From Anaerovirgula multivorans (GTDB lineage Bacteria > Bacillota > Clostridia > Peptostreptococcales > Natronincolaceae), in assembly GCF_900188145.1 (NCBI RefSeq), contig NZ_FZOJ01000039.1, forward strand, positions 1 to 37,356: 37,356 nt of DNA, read 5' to 3'. The position numbers were made by a program, and so were the translations under genes. Shown piece by piece: positions 8,471 to 17,196 of this stretch. Numbering within the stretch: position 1 is the first letter of the stretch; each line of letters begins with the position of its first letter. The notes beneath the pieces were generated by a model. It did not search any database. It was given only the letters and a program-made list of their open reading frames with translations, and was not told the DNA's origin.

Positions 8471-8553
8471 GGATCAAGGAAGAATTTATAAATTTCATAG
8501 ACTTAACAAATTATTTTTTAAATGAAAACATATACTTGAATGAGGTGATAAAT

Positions 8554-9564
8554 ATGAAGTTTAAATTTTTGAATATTTTGGTTTTTGTTTTTATTCTCCT
8601 TTTATTTTTTTATACCTATAATTTTTTCCAAACTCCACAGTCAGTGGCCACCTTCCAATCTTATAGTTCTCCTTCCCTCAAAATCGATAATGCGCTGATA
8701 AAATTGTTAAATAGCGAAGATATAGATACAAAAAAAGAGGCAGAAAAAGAAATAATTCAGACTACATTAACAGCTATTAATTATGAAAAATGGCAAGAGT
8801 TTGAGGAGTATATAGAAATGAAGCTTTATGTAGAAACTGTACTGCCTAAAGATACAGAACAGTTGATTGTAGTATTAAATCTTTCAAAGGACTTAGCTGT
8901 AGTGACAATATTTGAAGCTGTTGCCAATGACTATATATTTCATAGTAAAATAGAAAATCTTTTGCCAATAGATAAAATTGAATTTTTATCTCCCTCTTCT
9001 CATTCTTATAAAATGATGCTTCTCTATCAAACACTAGATGAAAAGTTCGGTTCCTACTTTTTCGAAGAATTTTTACAAGCATACTTGTATCTTTCTAATG
9101 ATTTTAGAAACATCTGGCATAAAACCCTCTATTATGAGGAAGTTTATAAAGAGGTTTGGATAGATCCCCAAGCGGATGATACTTTGTGGAATAGAGTTGT
9201 TGAAGAAACTATGATAGACTTTATAGATGAGGATCCTATAAAAATTAATACCTTCACTACACTGGAGAAATATATTACGCGTTCTTCCGAGTATCCTAAT
9301 ACTGATAAATTTGCATTAGTTCATACTAATCATTATAAACGATCCTATTATTGGAGCAGTGAATTCAATTTATTTATCTTAGGTGAAGTGACAAAGGATG
9401 TTTTTCTATCGGACACTGCCCTATTAGAGGATATGGAAAGTAATCGAGAAGTTCTATATGGAATAGTAAATAGTAACTATAAGGTAGTTACCTCAAAGGG
9501 AGAAATACTGTACCTCCCTAAAAATAAATTCCAGGCTATGTTCCAAAGTTTTCTAGAAGAGTGA
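8554..9564 (+). CDS. Membrane-anchored protein of unknown function
   Basis: 336 residues from the ATG at 8554, which follows GAGGTGAT at good spacing. An in-frame ATG at 8413 would add 47 residues, but it lacks a ribosome-binding site and crosses the repeat-like sequence, so it is rejected. Residues about 5-22 are strongly hydrophobic (LNILVFVFILLLFFYTY) and look like an N-terminal anchor or uncleaved signal. The rest is predicted outside the membrane and rich in acidic and aromatic residues. I recognise no domain. It precedes the AlaX gene by 38 bases on the same strand, so co-transcription is likely. Confidence 0.7.
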   Translation: MKFKFLNILVFVFILLLFFYTYNFFQTPQSVATFQSYSSPSLKIDNALIKLLNSEDIDTKKEAEKEIIQTTLTAINYEKWQEFEEYIEMKLYVETVLPKDTEQLIVVLNLSKDLAVVTIFEAVANDYIFHSKIENLLPIDKIEFLSPSSHSYKMMLLYQTLDEKFGSYFFEEFLQAYLYLSNDFRNIWHKTLYYEEVYKEVWIDPQADDTLWNRVVEETMIDFIDEDPIKINTFTTLEKYITRSSEYPNTDKFALVHTNHYKRSYYWSSEFNLFILGEVTKDVFLSDTALLEDMESNREVLYGIVNSNYKVVTSKGEILYLPKNKFQAMFQSFLEE

Positions 9565-9602
9565 TATAATAATTACAAAACTAAGGATAAATGAGGTGTG
9601 CA

Positions 9603-10823
9603 ATGAAAATGAAAACAGAAAAGTTATTTTGGAAGGATGCTTATTTAAAAGAATTCAAAGCTAATATTGTATCTGTAGAACCTTATAAGGAGGATGCTTC
9701 AAAATTTGTTGTAGTATTAGATAAAACAGCCTTTTACCCTGAAGGAGGAGGCCAGCCTTGGGATAGAGGTAAAATTGGAGATGCTAACGTCCTTTATGTT
9801 TATGAAGAGGATGAATTAATACTTCATGTTGTAGATAAAACACCTACTGATAGTCAAGATATCCTATGCTGTATTGATTGGACAAGACGCTTTGATTTTA
9901 TGCAGCAGCACTTAGGACAGCATATTCTCTCTAGCGTATTTGAAAAACTTTATGATACTAGTACAGTAGGTTTCCATTTAGGTAATGAATTTGTTACAAT
10001 CGACATTGATAAGCTCTCCTTCGATAGTCATGAAGCTGAGGCTGTAGAAATAAGTGCTAATGAAATTATTTATGATAATTTACAGGTTAGAACTTTATAT
10101 CCCACGAAGGAAGAAGTTTCTAATCTTCCTCTTAGAAAACCTCCTACCGTGTCAGAGGGTATACGCATTGTGGAGGTTGATGGCTATGATTTTTCACCCT
10201 GTGGTGGCACACATCCGAAAAAAACCGGTGCTGTCGGTATCATAAAAATCCGTAAATGGGAGAAAAATAAAAGTAATATCAGAATAGAATTTGTTTGTGG
10301 TACAAGAGCCTTAAAAGACTATAGCTGGAAGAACCAACAAATTAATAGAATAACCAGCATGTTGTCGGTTAGGGATTGCGAGGCAGAGGATGCTGTTACA
10401 AGAATCTTTCAAGAAAACAAAGAATTAAATAAAACCGTAAGAACTTTTAAGAGAAGTTTAATGAATTATCAAGTTAAAGAATTATATGCTAATGCAGATA
10501 AGATAGGTAATTACTCTTTAGTCATCAAGATTTTTGAAGGTGAGGATATTAAAGATATTAAGGTAATGGCTTCTACTTTAGTCCAATATCCTAACACAAT
10601 TTCTTTATTAGCTACTAAAGCTGATAAAGCACAGGTTATTTTTTCCTGTTCTAAGGAAGTACCTGTTAATATGAACCAGCTATTTAAGGAGGTTATTCCA
10701 TTAATTAATGGTAAAGGCGGCGGGAATGCCACCAGTGCACAGGGCGGCGGAGATGAAACCTATAACTTAGAAGGATTAATGCAAGCAGCCCATAAAAAAA
10801 TAATTATGGAATATATAAAATAG
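9603..10823 (+). CDS. Alanyl-tRNA editing protein, AlaX-L type with DHHA1 domain
   Basis: Free-standing editing protein that hydrolyses Ser- or Gly-mischarged tRNA-Ala. The zinc-site motif HLGQH is at residues 103-107 and CGGTH near 200, the four ligands of the AlaRS/ThrRS second-additional domain. FYPEGGGQPWDRG near the N-terminus matches the AlaX family. The C-terminus has the glycine-rich DHHA1 signature GKGGGNATSAQGGG, so this is the long AlaX form of about 400 residues. The start is chosen at 9603 because GAGGTG (9593-9598) overlaps the farther ATG at 9591 and is correctly placed for 9603. A hairpin terminator follows about 30 bases after the stop. Confidence 0.93.
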   Translation: MKMKTEKLFWKDAYLKEFKANIVSVEPYKEDASKFVVVLDKTAFYPEGGGQPWDRGKIGDANVLYVYEEDELILHVVDKTPTDSQDILCCIDWTRRFDFMQQHLGQHILSSVFEKLYDTSTVGFHLGNEFVTIDIDKLSFDSHEAEAVEISANEIIYDNLQVRTLYPTKEEVSNLPLRKPPTVSEGIRIVEVDGYDFSPCGGTHPKKTGAVGIIKIRKWEKNKSNIRIEFVCGTRALKDYSWKNQQINRITSMLSVRDCEAEDAVTRIFQENKELNKTVRTFKRSLMNYQVKELYANADKIGNYSLVIKIFEGEDIKDIKVMASTLVQYPNTISLLATKADKAQVIFSCSKEVPVNMNQLFKEVIPLINGKGGGNATSAQGGGDETYNLEGLMQAAHKKIIMEYIK

Positions 10824-10852
10824 CTTTTGTGTAGATTAGATATATACCGATA

Positions 10853-10896
10853 AATGTGAGACCTAACCTTATTTAAGGAGAGGTTTTACATTTTTA
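10853..10896 (+). terminator. Terminator between alaX and the PgpA-like gene
   Basis: AATGTGAGACCT can pair with AGGTTTTACATT over 12 positions (two G-U pairs), with an inner CCTT/AAGG stem, followed by TTTTAT. It lies 30 bases after the AlaX stop and ends 25 bases before the next start codon. Confidence 0.65.
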
Positions 10897-10921
10897 TAAT
10901 CTTGCTGAAGGAGAGGATTCC

Positions 10922-11401
10922 ATGAGAAAAACTGTTATAGAAATGATGAGAGAACGAGGGGTGACCCTCGAAGATATGGCTGAGTTAGTAGTTGAGCTTC
11001 AAAAAGACTATGTACCTTTGACGCACGATATAGCTATTGAAAACCTACATAAAGTTCTACAAAAAAGAGAAGTACAAAATGCTATTCTTACAGGTATACA
11101 GTTAGATAAGCTAGCAGAAAACAACCTAATTGAGGAACCACTACTCTCCATAATTAAACGGGATGATTCTTTGTACGGTATTGATGAGATTATGGCCTTA
11201 AGTATTACTAATATATACGGTTCAATCGGCTTTACAAACTTTGGTTACTTAGATAAGCTCAAGCCTGGAATCATTGGCAAAATAAATGCCCATGAGCATG
11301 GGCAAGTAAATACCTTTTTAGATGATTTAGTTTCTGGAATTATAGCTGCCGCTTGTTCCCGCATAGCACATTCCTTTGAAGACCCAGGAGACGATGAATA
11401 G
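10922..11401 (+). CDS. Phosphatidylglycerophosphatase A-like protein (YutG family)
   Basis: 159 residues, resembling the Firmicute YutG/PgpA family in length and in its conserved segments: LYGIDEIMALSITNIYGSIG, TNFGYLDKLKPG and the C-terminal TFLDDLVSGIIAA with its paired aspartates. PgpA proteins dephosphorylate phosphatidylglycerophosphate. Unlike E. coli PgpA this subfamily lacks obvious membrane helices, so the activity is not certain. The ATG follows GGAGAGG. The last codons and stop form one arm of a hairpin shared with the convergent helicase gene. Confidence 0.8.
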   Translation: MRKTVIEMMRERGVTLEDMAELVVELQKDYVPLTHDIAIENLHKVLQKREVQNAILTGIQLDKLAENNLIEEPLLSIIKRDDSLYGIDEIMALSITNIYGSIGFTNFGYLDKLKPGIIGKINAHEHGQVNTFLDDLVSGIIAAACSRIAHSFEDPGDDE

Positions 11402-11419
11402 TTTACTATTTATCGTCTC
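11388..11419 (+). terminator. Hairpin spanning the stop codons of two convergent genes
   Basis: GAGACGATGAATAG (11388-11401) pairs with CTATTTATCGTCTC (11406-11419) through 14 positions, one a G-U, around a 4-base loop. The left arm holds the last codons and TAG of the PgpA-like gene. The right arm holds the TAA and last codons of the helicase gene. On the plus strand it is followed by a pyrimidine-rich tail (TTTCTTCCTT). On the minus strand no T run follows. Confidence 0.6.
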
Positions 11420-13104
11420 TTTCTTCCTTCCATATTCGTTCTTCTTCCTTTATTTGCTGAATCATCATTAAATCTTCTTCCTTTATTTGCTGAGTCATTG
11501 CTAAATCTGCGCTCTCTTTTTCCAGCATTTGCAGGTTCCATATTAATTTGTCTTCCCTTAATACGGTTTTTATTCATAGCTTGTAATACTTGATTAGCGT
11601 ATTGTTCGGGTACTTCAACAAAAGTAAAGGTTTCTAATATATCGATAACCCCTACCATATTCCCATCGATTCCTGCCTCACCAGTAATAGCTCCTAAAAT
11701 ATGTCCTGGATTTATACCATGCTTTTTCCCTATGTTTAAGAACATCCTAACCATACCTGCTTCAGCACCAGTATCTGTTGAGGCCACATCTTGAGCTGCT
11801 TCTATAGCATCTTCATCATTTTTATTAATCATTAGCTTCATTAAAGCTGCTGCTATATCAATAGAGCTATATTCCTCTGATAGTTTTTCAACAAAGGTAG
11901 TATATTCTGCAATTCCACCTTTTTCAATAGTGGCAGTAATGTTTTTAGCGATAGTTTCCCTTTGCTTTTCAGCAATATCGTTAATCGTTGGTAGACTTTT
12001 TCTTTTTATTCTTGTTTTTGCATAGGTTTCTAATGCTTTTAAGGTTCTAATTTGTCTTCCAGCAACAAAGGTATAGGCTAAACCTAACTTTCCTGCTCTA
12101 CCTGTTCTACCGATTCTATGAACATAGTATTCAAAATCCTCTGGTATATCATAATTAACTACAAGTTCTACATCATCTACATCAATTCCTCTGGCTGCTA
12201 CATCGGTAGCTACTAGCAATTCGATGGTGCCATCTCTAAACTTTTTCATTACTCTATCTCTTTGGCTTTGTTTTAAATCCCCATGTAATCCTTCAACAGA
12301 ATAACCCCTACTCTGAAGACTTTCTACCAATTCGTCAACACCTTTTTTTGTTCTACAGAAAATAATTCCTAAATCACTTTCCTCCATATCTAAAACTCTA
12401 CATAAAGCATCTAGTTTTTCATGGTTTCTTACTTCAAAATAATATTGAGCAATCTGAGGAACAGTTAATTCCTTATGCACTACTTTTATTTTTTCAGGCT
12501 TTTTCATATACTTCTTTGCTATATTTTCTATTTCTTTCGGCATTGTTGCAGAGAACATAGCAGTTTGTCGTTCTCTCGGAGTACTCTCCAATATGGTTTC
12601 AATATCCTCTAGGAATCCCATATCCAACATCTGATCTGCCTCGTCTAATACAACACCTACTACATGATCTAGTTTTAACGTTTTTCTTTTAATATGATCA
12701 ATGATCCTACCTGGAGTTCCTACAACGATTTGGACTCCTTGCTTTAAAGCCTTTATTTGTCTATCTATAGGTTGTCCTCCATAAATAGCTAATGATTTCA
12801 TCCCATATACATGTTTAGAAAACTTTCTAAGCTCATCTGCTACCTGCATGGATAGTTCTCTCGTTGGAGTCAATATTAATATCTGAACAGTCTTGTCATT
12901 TAGATCCACTTTTTCAATCATAGGTATGCCAAAGGCTGCCGTCTTTCCTGTTCCTGTTTGAGCTTGCCCAATAATATCTTTACCTTCATATAATTTAGGT
13001 AATGCCTGCGCCTGAATAGGGGTAGGTGCCTCAAATCCTAATTCCTCAATTGTTTTTAGAATGTGTGGATTAATGTTTAAATCTTTGAATTCAATAGTTT
13101 TCAT
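11410..13104 (-). CDS. DEAD-box ATP-dependent RNA helicase with DbpA-like RNA-binding domain
   Basis: 564 residues with all core motifs: Q motif (TPIQAQ), motif I AQTGTGKT, PTREL, TPGR, DEAD, SAT, and HRIGRTGRAG. After the helicase core (to about 370) comes a linker and a DbpA-type RNA-recognition domain near 465-540 (GHILGAITGEAGIDGNMVGVIDI). The end is a basic Arg/Gly tail holding two copies of the 11-residue unit NDSANKGRRFN. This is the CshA/DeaD type, acting in mRNA decay, ribosome assembly or cold adaptation. The ATG follows GGAGAG. A 217-base leader region upstream may carry regulation. Confidence 0.95.
   Translation of the reverse strand: MKTIEFKDLNINPHILKTIEELGFEAPTPIQAQALPKLYEGKDIIGQAQTGTGKTAAFGIPMIEKVDLNDKTVQILILTPTRELSMQVADELRKFSKHVYGMKSLAIYGGQPIDRQIKALKQGVQIVVGTPGRIIDHIKRKTLKLDHVVGVVLDEADQMLDMGFLEDIETILESTPRERQTAMFSATMPKEIENIAKKYMKKPEKIKVVHKELTVPQIAQYYFEVRNHEKLDALCRVLDMEESDLGIIFCRTKKGVDELVESLQSRGYSVEGLHGDLKQSQRDRVMKKFRDGTIELLVATDVAARGIDVDDVELVVNYDIPEDFEYYVHRIGRTGRAGKLGLAYTFVAGRQIRTLKALETYAKTRIKRKSLPTINDIAEKQRETIAKNITATIEKGGIAEYTTFVEKLSEEYSSIDIAAALMKLMINKNDEDAIEAAQDVASTDTGAEAGMVRMFLNIGKKHGINPGHILGAITGEAGIDGNMVGVIDILETFTFVEVPEQYANQVLQAMNKNRIKGRQINMEPANAGKRERRFSNDSANKGRRFNDDSANKGRRTNMEGRKRR
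11441..11493 (-). repeat. 33-base tandem repeat in the helicase C-terminal tail
   Basis: CTTCTTCCTTTATTTGCTGA occurs at 11441-11460 and again at 11474-11493, a period of 33 bases (11 codons). It encodes two copies of the basic DSANKGRR unit in the RNA-binding tail. Confidence 0.75.
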
Positions 13105-13327
13105 TTCATCTCTCCTGATTTTAGTTTTTTACTGATACATTATATCTCTTTTGCCTAATTATGTAAATGATTAATTCTATATACTATTTTTGATTGTTTT
13201 TTCAAACAATATACACCTAAATTATAATTCTATACTAAATAAGTATGATTTATTAAAAATAATATTTTAGAACATACTAATAGTATACCATAAATATTAT
13301 TTCATTAAACAATTTGGAGGTATGTAT

Positions 13328-13711
13328 ATGAAGACGGAAGGCTATTTTGATAGTTTAAAGGAGGCGAATGAAGCTATCACAGCATTAAAAAATGCTGGTT
13401 TTAAAAACACTTCTTTGGATTTAATGGACGAAACTATAAAAGAAAAAAATGTTATTACTAATTTACCTGGAACGGAAATGAACACCAGCTTATCAGATTT
13501 GGTACTAGAGTCAGGCAACCGTGGTATCGACATCGGTAAAGCTCCTTTATCTGCAGCGGATCCAATGGTAAGCGGCATGGCAGGCTTTGAAGAAATTGCT
13601 GACTTGAGCCACAAAATTGTTGTTGAGGCAGATAGCAAAGATATAAAAGAAGCAAAAAGTATTATTAGTAAAATGGGTGGGTCATCAGATAATCTCAAGC
13701 ATTACCAATAG
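13328..13711 (+). CDS. Small YflT/GSP-like general stress protein
   Basis: 127 residues from the ATG at 13328, which has GGAGG seven bases before it. The in-frame ATG at 13322 is too close to that site. The N-terminal 40 residues (GYFDSLKEANEAITALKNAG) match the short alpha/beta module of the YflT/GSP17M stress-protein family, whose biochemical role is unknown. The C-terminal part repeats a similar beta-alpha pattern (IVVEADSKDIKEAKSIISKMGG). It is followed after 11 bases by the HMA-like gene, with which it forms an operon. Confidence 0.75.
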   Translation: MKTEGYFDSLKEANEAITALKNAGFKNTSLDLMDETIKEKNVITNLPGTEMNTSLSDLVLESGNRGIDIGKAPLSAADPMVSGMAGFEEIADLSHKIVVEADSKDIKEAKSIISKMGGSSDNLKHYQ

Positions 13712-13722
13712 GAGGTGACAAC

Positions 13723-13926
13723 ATGCAAACCGATAAATTTCATTATAAAAGCTTAAACAATACAAAAATAGCTAAAAAAAATATTGAAAGTATCATCAGT
13801 GCGCTTAATGGTGTCAATACAGTGATGATGGATGTTATGGATAATACCATAACAGTTGCTTATGATGATGAAAAAACATCTTCTGCTGAAATTAGAGCAA
13901 AACTAGATGAGAATAAGTTGGTTTAG
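13723..13926 (+). CDS. Small HMA-fold-like protein lacking the CxxC metal site
   Basis: 67 residues with the beta-alpha-beta-beta-alpha-beta pattern of heavy-metal-associated domains (KKNIESIISALNGVNTVMMD, then ITVAYDDEKTSSAEIRAKL). There is no cysteine at all, so the usual CxxC copper site is absent. The ATG follows GGAGGTGA. It is co-transcribed with the preceding stress-like gene, and a hairpin follows 15 bases after the stop. The function is unknown; the fold assignment is inferred from pattern alone. Confidence 0.7.
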   Translation: MQTDKFHYKSLNNTKIAKKNIESIISALNGVNTVMMDVMDNTITVAYDDEKTSSAEIRAKLDENKLV

Positions 13927-13941
13927 GGTTTAATGAAGAAC

Positions 13942-13981
13942 GTCCTAGGGTTCTATAAAAAACACTAGGACTTCTCTTTAA
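13942..13981 (+). terminator. Terminator of the small stress/HMA-like operon
   Basis: GTCCTAG (13942-13948) pairs with CTAGGAC (13965-13971), followed by TTCTCTTTA. The stem is moderate and the T tract imperfect. Confidence 0.55.
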
Positions 13982-14008
13982 AAACAAATACTACTTCTCA
14001 ATAATTAA

Positions 14009-14605
14009 TTATTTTTTTATATATCCTTCTTTCACTGATTCATCAATAATATTTTCCACTAGCTCTGCTAATATTTCTGAACCTTCTGCTATACAGTGAA
14101 ATCTCTTCTTTACTTTCTCAAGGGTTACCTCATGCTTCTTCCATGTTCCTCCCTTTGTATAGTAATTATGAATCAGAGGCTGTACTCGATCTAATGCTGC
14201 AGCAAAACGCGCTTCTGGTGTTTCCCTCTCTTCAAATTCCCTCCACAAGCTATGAATTTCCTCACCTTGATCATGTGGTAATAAGCCAAAGATCCTATTA
14301 GCTGCTGCTTTCTCTCTCTCATCCTTATCCTTATAACCTTCATAATCATAGGCAAATGTATCTCCTGCGTCAATCTCTACAATATCATGAATAATCACCA
14401 TCTTCATAACACGAAGAACATCTATATCCTCCTTATTAGCATACTCTGCTAAGAGCATCGTTAACATTGCTAAATGCCAAGAATGCTCCGCGTCATTTTC
14501 CCGCCTCGACTCATCAATCAAGGTAGTCTGTCTATAAATACTTTTTAATTTATCAATCTCTACAATAAAATTGATTTGTTTCATTAATCTGTCATTGCAA
14601 ATCAA
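14009..14605 (-). CDS. HD-domain hydrolase, YfbR/HDDC2-like
   Basis: 198 residues of the HD superfamily. Metal ligands are seen as His in AEHSW near residue 41, the HD pair in VIIHDIVEIDAGD near 74-75, and a late Asp in AALDRVQPL. The order and length match the HDDC2/YfbR group, whose studied members are 5'-deoxynucleotidases. The exact substrate here is not known. Translation starts at a TTG (14603-14605) with GGAGG at 14613-14617 and 7-base spacing, which decides the start. It lies 40 bases after the DUF4846-like gene on the same strand. Confidence 0.87.
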   Translation of the reverse strand: MICNDRLMKQINFIVEIDKLKSIYRQTTLIDESRRENDAEHSWHLAMLTMLLAEYANKEDIDVLRVMKMVIIHDIVEIDAGDTFAYDYEGYKDKDEREKAAANRIFGLLPHDQGEEIHSLWREFEERETPEARFAAALDRVQPLIHNYYTKGGTWKKHEVTLEKVKKRFHCIAEGSEILAELVENIIDESVKEGYIKK

Positions 14606-14645
14606 TATAATTCCTCCTTATCATCGTGTTATTATTAAATAATTT

Positions 14646-15557
14646 TTAAAATCTTTTTAAATCACCTCTATTAAATGTCCACTCAGGAGTGACCAGCGTT
14701 TCACCAAAGTCTAAGGAATACCATGGACTTAATTCCTTATTCCTAGGATTTTTCAGTATATGTATGTCTTGAGCCGGCATGTAACTTTGTGCCAAAAGGA
14801 ATAGTTTTTCTCCTGTTTGTTTGTTTTCTACAATATCAACAACAATTACACAATGCCCTGGACTACCCCCCTGTATAAACACATCCCCTATCTCCATTTC
14901 CTCAATTGATACTTTCTTTAATTCCTGTGCTAGAGATAGTGTCCCTGCATAAGCAAATACAATATCTAGATATTTTCTAAAACTTTGATAATCCTTTGAA
15001 TAATCTGCTCTTTTTACCCAGCTGACATTGTTACCATTAACCGATATTCTATAACCCTCCATCCATTTACGATAATCGGCTGAAAACCCATTTGTAAAGT
15101 TAAAATGAATTTTGTCATATAATCCTTGGTCATATAAATATTCAGCTCTTAATCTAATCACCGCATCAGCACATTGCTGTAAATCTCGGTCTCCAACGTC
15201 TATATCTATTACTGCTTCATAAACATCTATTCTCTTTTCTCTGCCATCATAATAAATCACTTTTGAACCATGGGGTTTTAATGGTAGATTCCTCAAATAA
15301 TCTCCAAAAGTGTTTTTTATAACATCTATTCTTTCAAAATTTTGTGGAGGCAAGATTCTCACTTGTATGATATCTCCTTCTATATTTAAAAGATCTATGT
15401 TCTCTTGTTCTACTGGTATGTTTTCGATAAGTTTTGATGATTCCTCAACTACCATCGATTTTTCATTATGATCTGCATTGTTTCTATCAATATTTTTATC
15501 AGTGCAGGCAGAAAGGAGTTGTAGGGTAATCAATAGTAATACTAACGCTTTTCTCAC
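14646..15557 (-). CDS. DUF4846-like lipoprotein
   Basis: 303 residues with a lipoprotein signal peptide ending in LLSAC (Cys near 18), so it is anchored on the outer face of the membrane. The body (PLKPHGSKVIYYDGREK, DLQQCADAVIRLRAEYL, GGSPGHCVIVVDI) matches what I recall of the DUF4846 family. A conserved Cys-His pair in SPGHCVI suggests a papain/NlpC-like fold, but no activity is known. It starts at GTG 15557 behind AGGAATTATT. Confidence 0.75.
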   Translation of the reverse strand: MRKALVLLLITLQLLSACTDKNIDRNNADHNEKSMVVEESSKLIENIPVEQENIDLLNIEGDIIQVRILPPQNFERIDVIKNTFGDYLRNLPLKPHGSKVIYYDGREKRIDVYEAVIDIDVGDRDLQQCADAVIRLRAEYLYDQGLYDKIHFNFTNGFSADYRKWMEGYRISVNGNNVSWVKRADYSKDYQSFRKYLDIVFAYAGTLSLAQELKKVSIEEMEIGDVFIQGGSPGHCVIVVDIVENKQTGEKLFLLAQSYMPAQDIHILKNPRNKELSPWYSLDFGETLVTPEWTFNRGDLKRF

Positions 15558-15710
15558 AATAATTCCTCTCCTTGTTTAATTTGTATTCTAGCAAGTGCAA
15601 ACTTAATAACATGAACCACATCTATTAATAACCATTTATGTTTATTATTAAATTATTCTCTAATTCTTTTTGTTTTCCTTCAAAGTTCAGTAAAACTCAT
15701 TAACTTTTTG

Positions 15711-15749
15711 GGCATAAAATTGAGCCCTCTCGACATTGTCAAGAAGGCT
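15711..15749 (-). terminator. Terminator of the tandem P-loop ATPase gene
   Basis: On the minus strand AGCCTTCTTGAC pairs with GTCGAGAGGGCT over 12 positions (two G-U) around an AAT loop, then CAATTTTAT follows. It lies 10 bases past the stop of the ATPase gene. Confidence 0.7.
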
Positions 15750-15758
15750 TATAAATAT

Positions 15759-16838
15759 TTATTCCAAAGCTAATATTTCTTCTATCAGCTTTTCTCTTAA
15801 AGTATCGATCTTCTCAAATTGTATGTTGGGTACATAGTAATCTTCTATCAAATCATGATTTTTCTTTGTTCTTTGTAGATTATAGACTACATCATCAATT
15901 AGCTTTTTAAACAATACTTCGCTATACTCTAATTCTTTTTGATACTTATTTAGCTTTTCAATGTCTAAAAATTGATTTAGGTTAAAGGTTTCTTTATCCT
16001 TAAATTTATTATTTGTAGTAAATGCCATATTAAGCTCAGGGATAACGATGGATTCTACTTTTCCCGGTACCAATGGGGTGTGATAGAACTCTATGTCGTA
16101 TCCCTTTTCTATTGCTCTTACTGCCAATTTTTCTAACAATGTAGATTTTCCTGTTCCGGGAAATCCTTTGATAAAATAAATATGATCTGCAGCATCGATA
16201 TAGGTTTCTGCAAAATCTATGTGGCCAATATGAGTATAGGCACTGCCAAATAAATGTCTTTCTATTGCTATTTTTTCTTGAGTTTCTATTTCACTAAAGA
16301 ATCTTGCTATTATTTGATTTGTCAATTGATTTACCTTTAAAAAGTCCATAGCTTGATTATAAGTCCATTCGATATCATCATGAATCAATTTTGCAGCAGG
16401 TAGAAACTTATATACTCTTTTATAGATCTTACTGTTTTCATCAATAGATTCAATAACTGTATCCTTATTTTTTCTTAAGCCTTCCTCCTGCCAATAATCT
16501 CCTAAATGAACGATTGTATCAATAGCTCCAGGATATTTAGGATCCATTACATGGGGTGCTGTGCCATCTAACATAGCTACTTTAAGCTTTGGTATAACAA
16601 TTGCATCTATGGACTCTGGATCAGCAGAACAATGATGAAATTCAACATCATAGCCTTTTTCTGTCATAGTATGACCTACCTCCTTCATCATACTGGATTT
16701 ACCAGTTCCAGGTCCTCCCTTTAGAAAGTATACTTTATTGGCTTTTTTTAAATCAACAATGTAATGAAAATATGAAAAAAATCCTAAGGAAGTGTTGCCT
16801 CCTGGCAGTAACCTTTTAATTTTTCCTTTATATGTCAT
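15759..16838 (-). CDS. Tandem P-loop ATPase (PRK06851-like)
   Basis: 359 residues made of two homologous halves. The first carries VYFLKGGPGTGKSSMMKEVG near residues 35-55. The second carries IYFIKGFPGTGKSTLLEKL near 220-240. Each is followed by a matching segment (EKGYDVEFHHCSADPESI and EKGYDIEFYHTPLVPGKV) and then IVIPKL or IVIPEL. Both Walker A motifs are intact, so two nucleotide sites are expected. Proteins of this kind occur in spore-forming Firmicutes and have no established function. The ATG follows GGAGG, and the gene has its own terminator. Confidence 0.82.
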   Translation of the reverse strand: MTYKGKIKRLLPGGNTSLGFFSYFHYIVDLKKANKVYFLKGGPGTGKSSMMKEVGHTMTEKGYDVEFHHCSADPESIDAIVIPKLKVAMLDGTAPHVMDPKYPGAIDTIVHLGDYWQEEGLRKNKDTVIESIDENSKIYKRVYKFLPAAKLIHDDIEWTYNQAMDFLKVNQLTNQIIARFFSEIETQEKIAIERHLFGSAYTHIGHIDFAETYIDAADHIYFIKGFPGTGKSTLLEKLAVRAIEKGYDIEFYHTPLVPGKVESIVIPELNMAFTTNNKFKDKETFNLNQFLDIEKLNKYQKELEYSEVLFKKLIDDVVYNLQRTKKNHDLIEDYYVPNIQFEKIDTLREKLIEEILALE

Positions 16839-16998
16839 TGTTTCCCTCCTTACAACAGAATATATACCATATTATTATAATATCCATTTACTTCTTTTTT
16901 GTGCTATTAGGTCTTATTGAAATTTTATGTAAATATGTAAATTCAATATATATTGTATTGCCAAAAAAGTAACACTTGCAATCATAGCTACTTAGATT

Positions 16999-17039
16999 TA
17001 TAATATTTACTTGTGGGCTGGAGCTTTCTAAATATTATA
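16999..17039 (+). repeat. Inverted repeat upstream of the symporter gene
   Basis: TATAATATTTA (16999-17009) and TAAATATTATA (17029-17039) are perfect complements. They flank a 19-base GC-richer loop (cttgtgggctggagctttc). It is not followed by a T run, so it is not a terminator. Confidence 0.6.
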
Positions 17040-17070
17040 TTTATTTCAAGGCCTATAAATCAATGAATAG

Positions 17071-17108
17071 TTCTACATATAGTCCTATATGTGGGACTAT
17101 ATGTAGAA
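17071..17108 (+). repeat. 15-bp perfect inverted repeat
   Basis: TTCTACATATAGTCC (17071-17085) and GGACTATATGTAGAA (17094-17108) are exact complements around an 8-base loop TATATGTG. No T tract follows on either strand, so this looks like an operator or RNA structure rather than a terminator. Confidence 0.7.
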
Positions 17109-17196
17109 TTTGCGAACCCATTTATAAATCAAATTATTGATGCTTATTATTGAACTTTTTTAATAATTATTATAATTTTATATCAAAGGAGGGGAT

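Noticed and set aside
8413..8553. Longer start for the unknown membrane protein at 8413
   Set aside because: There is no ribosome-binding site there; the ATG at 8554 follows GAGGTGAT and places the hydrophobic segment at the N-terminus.
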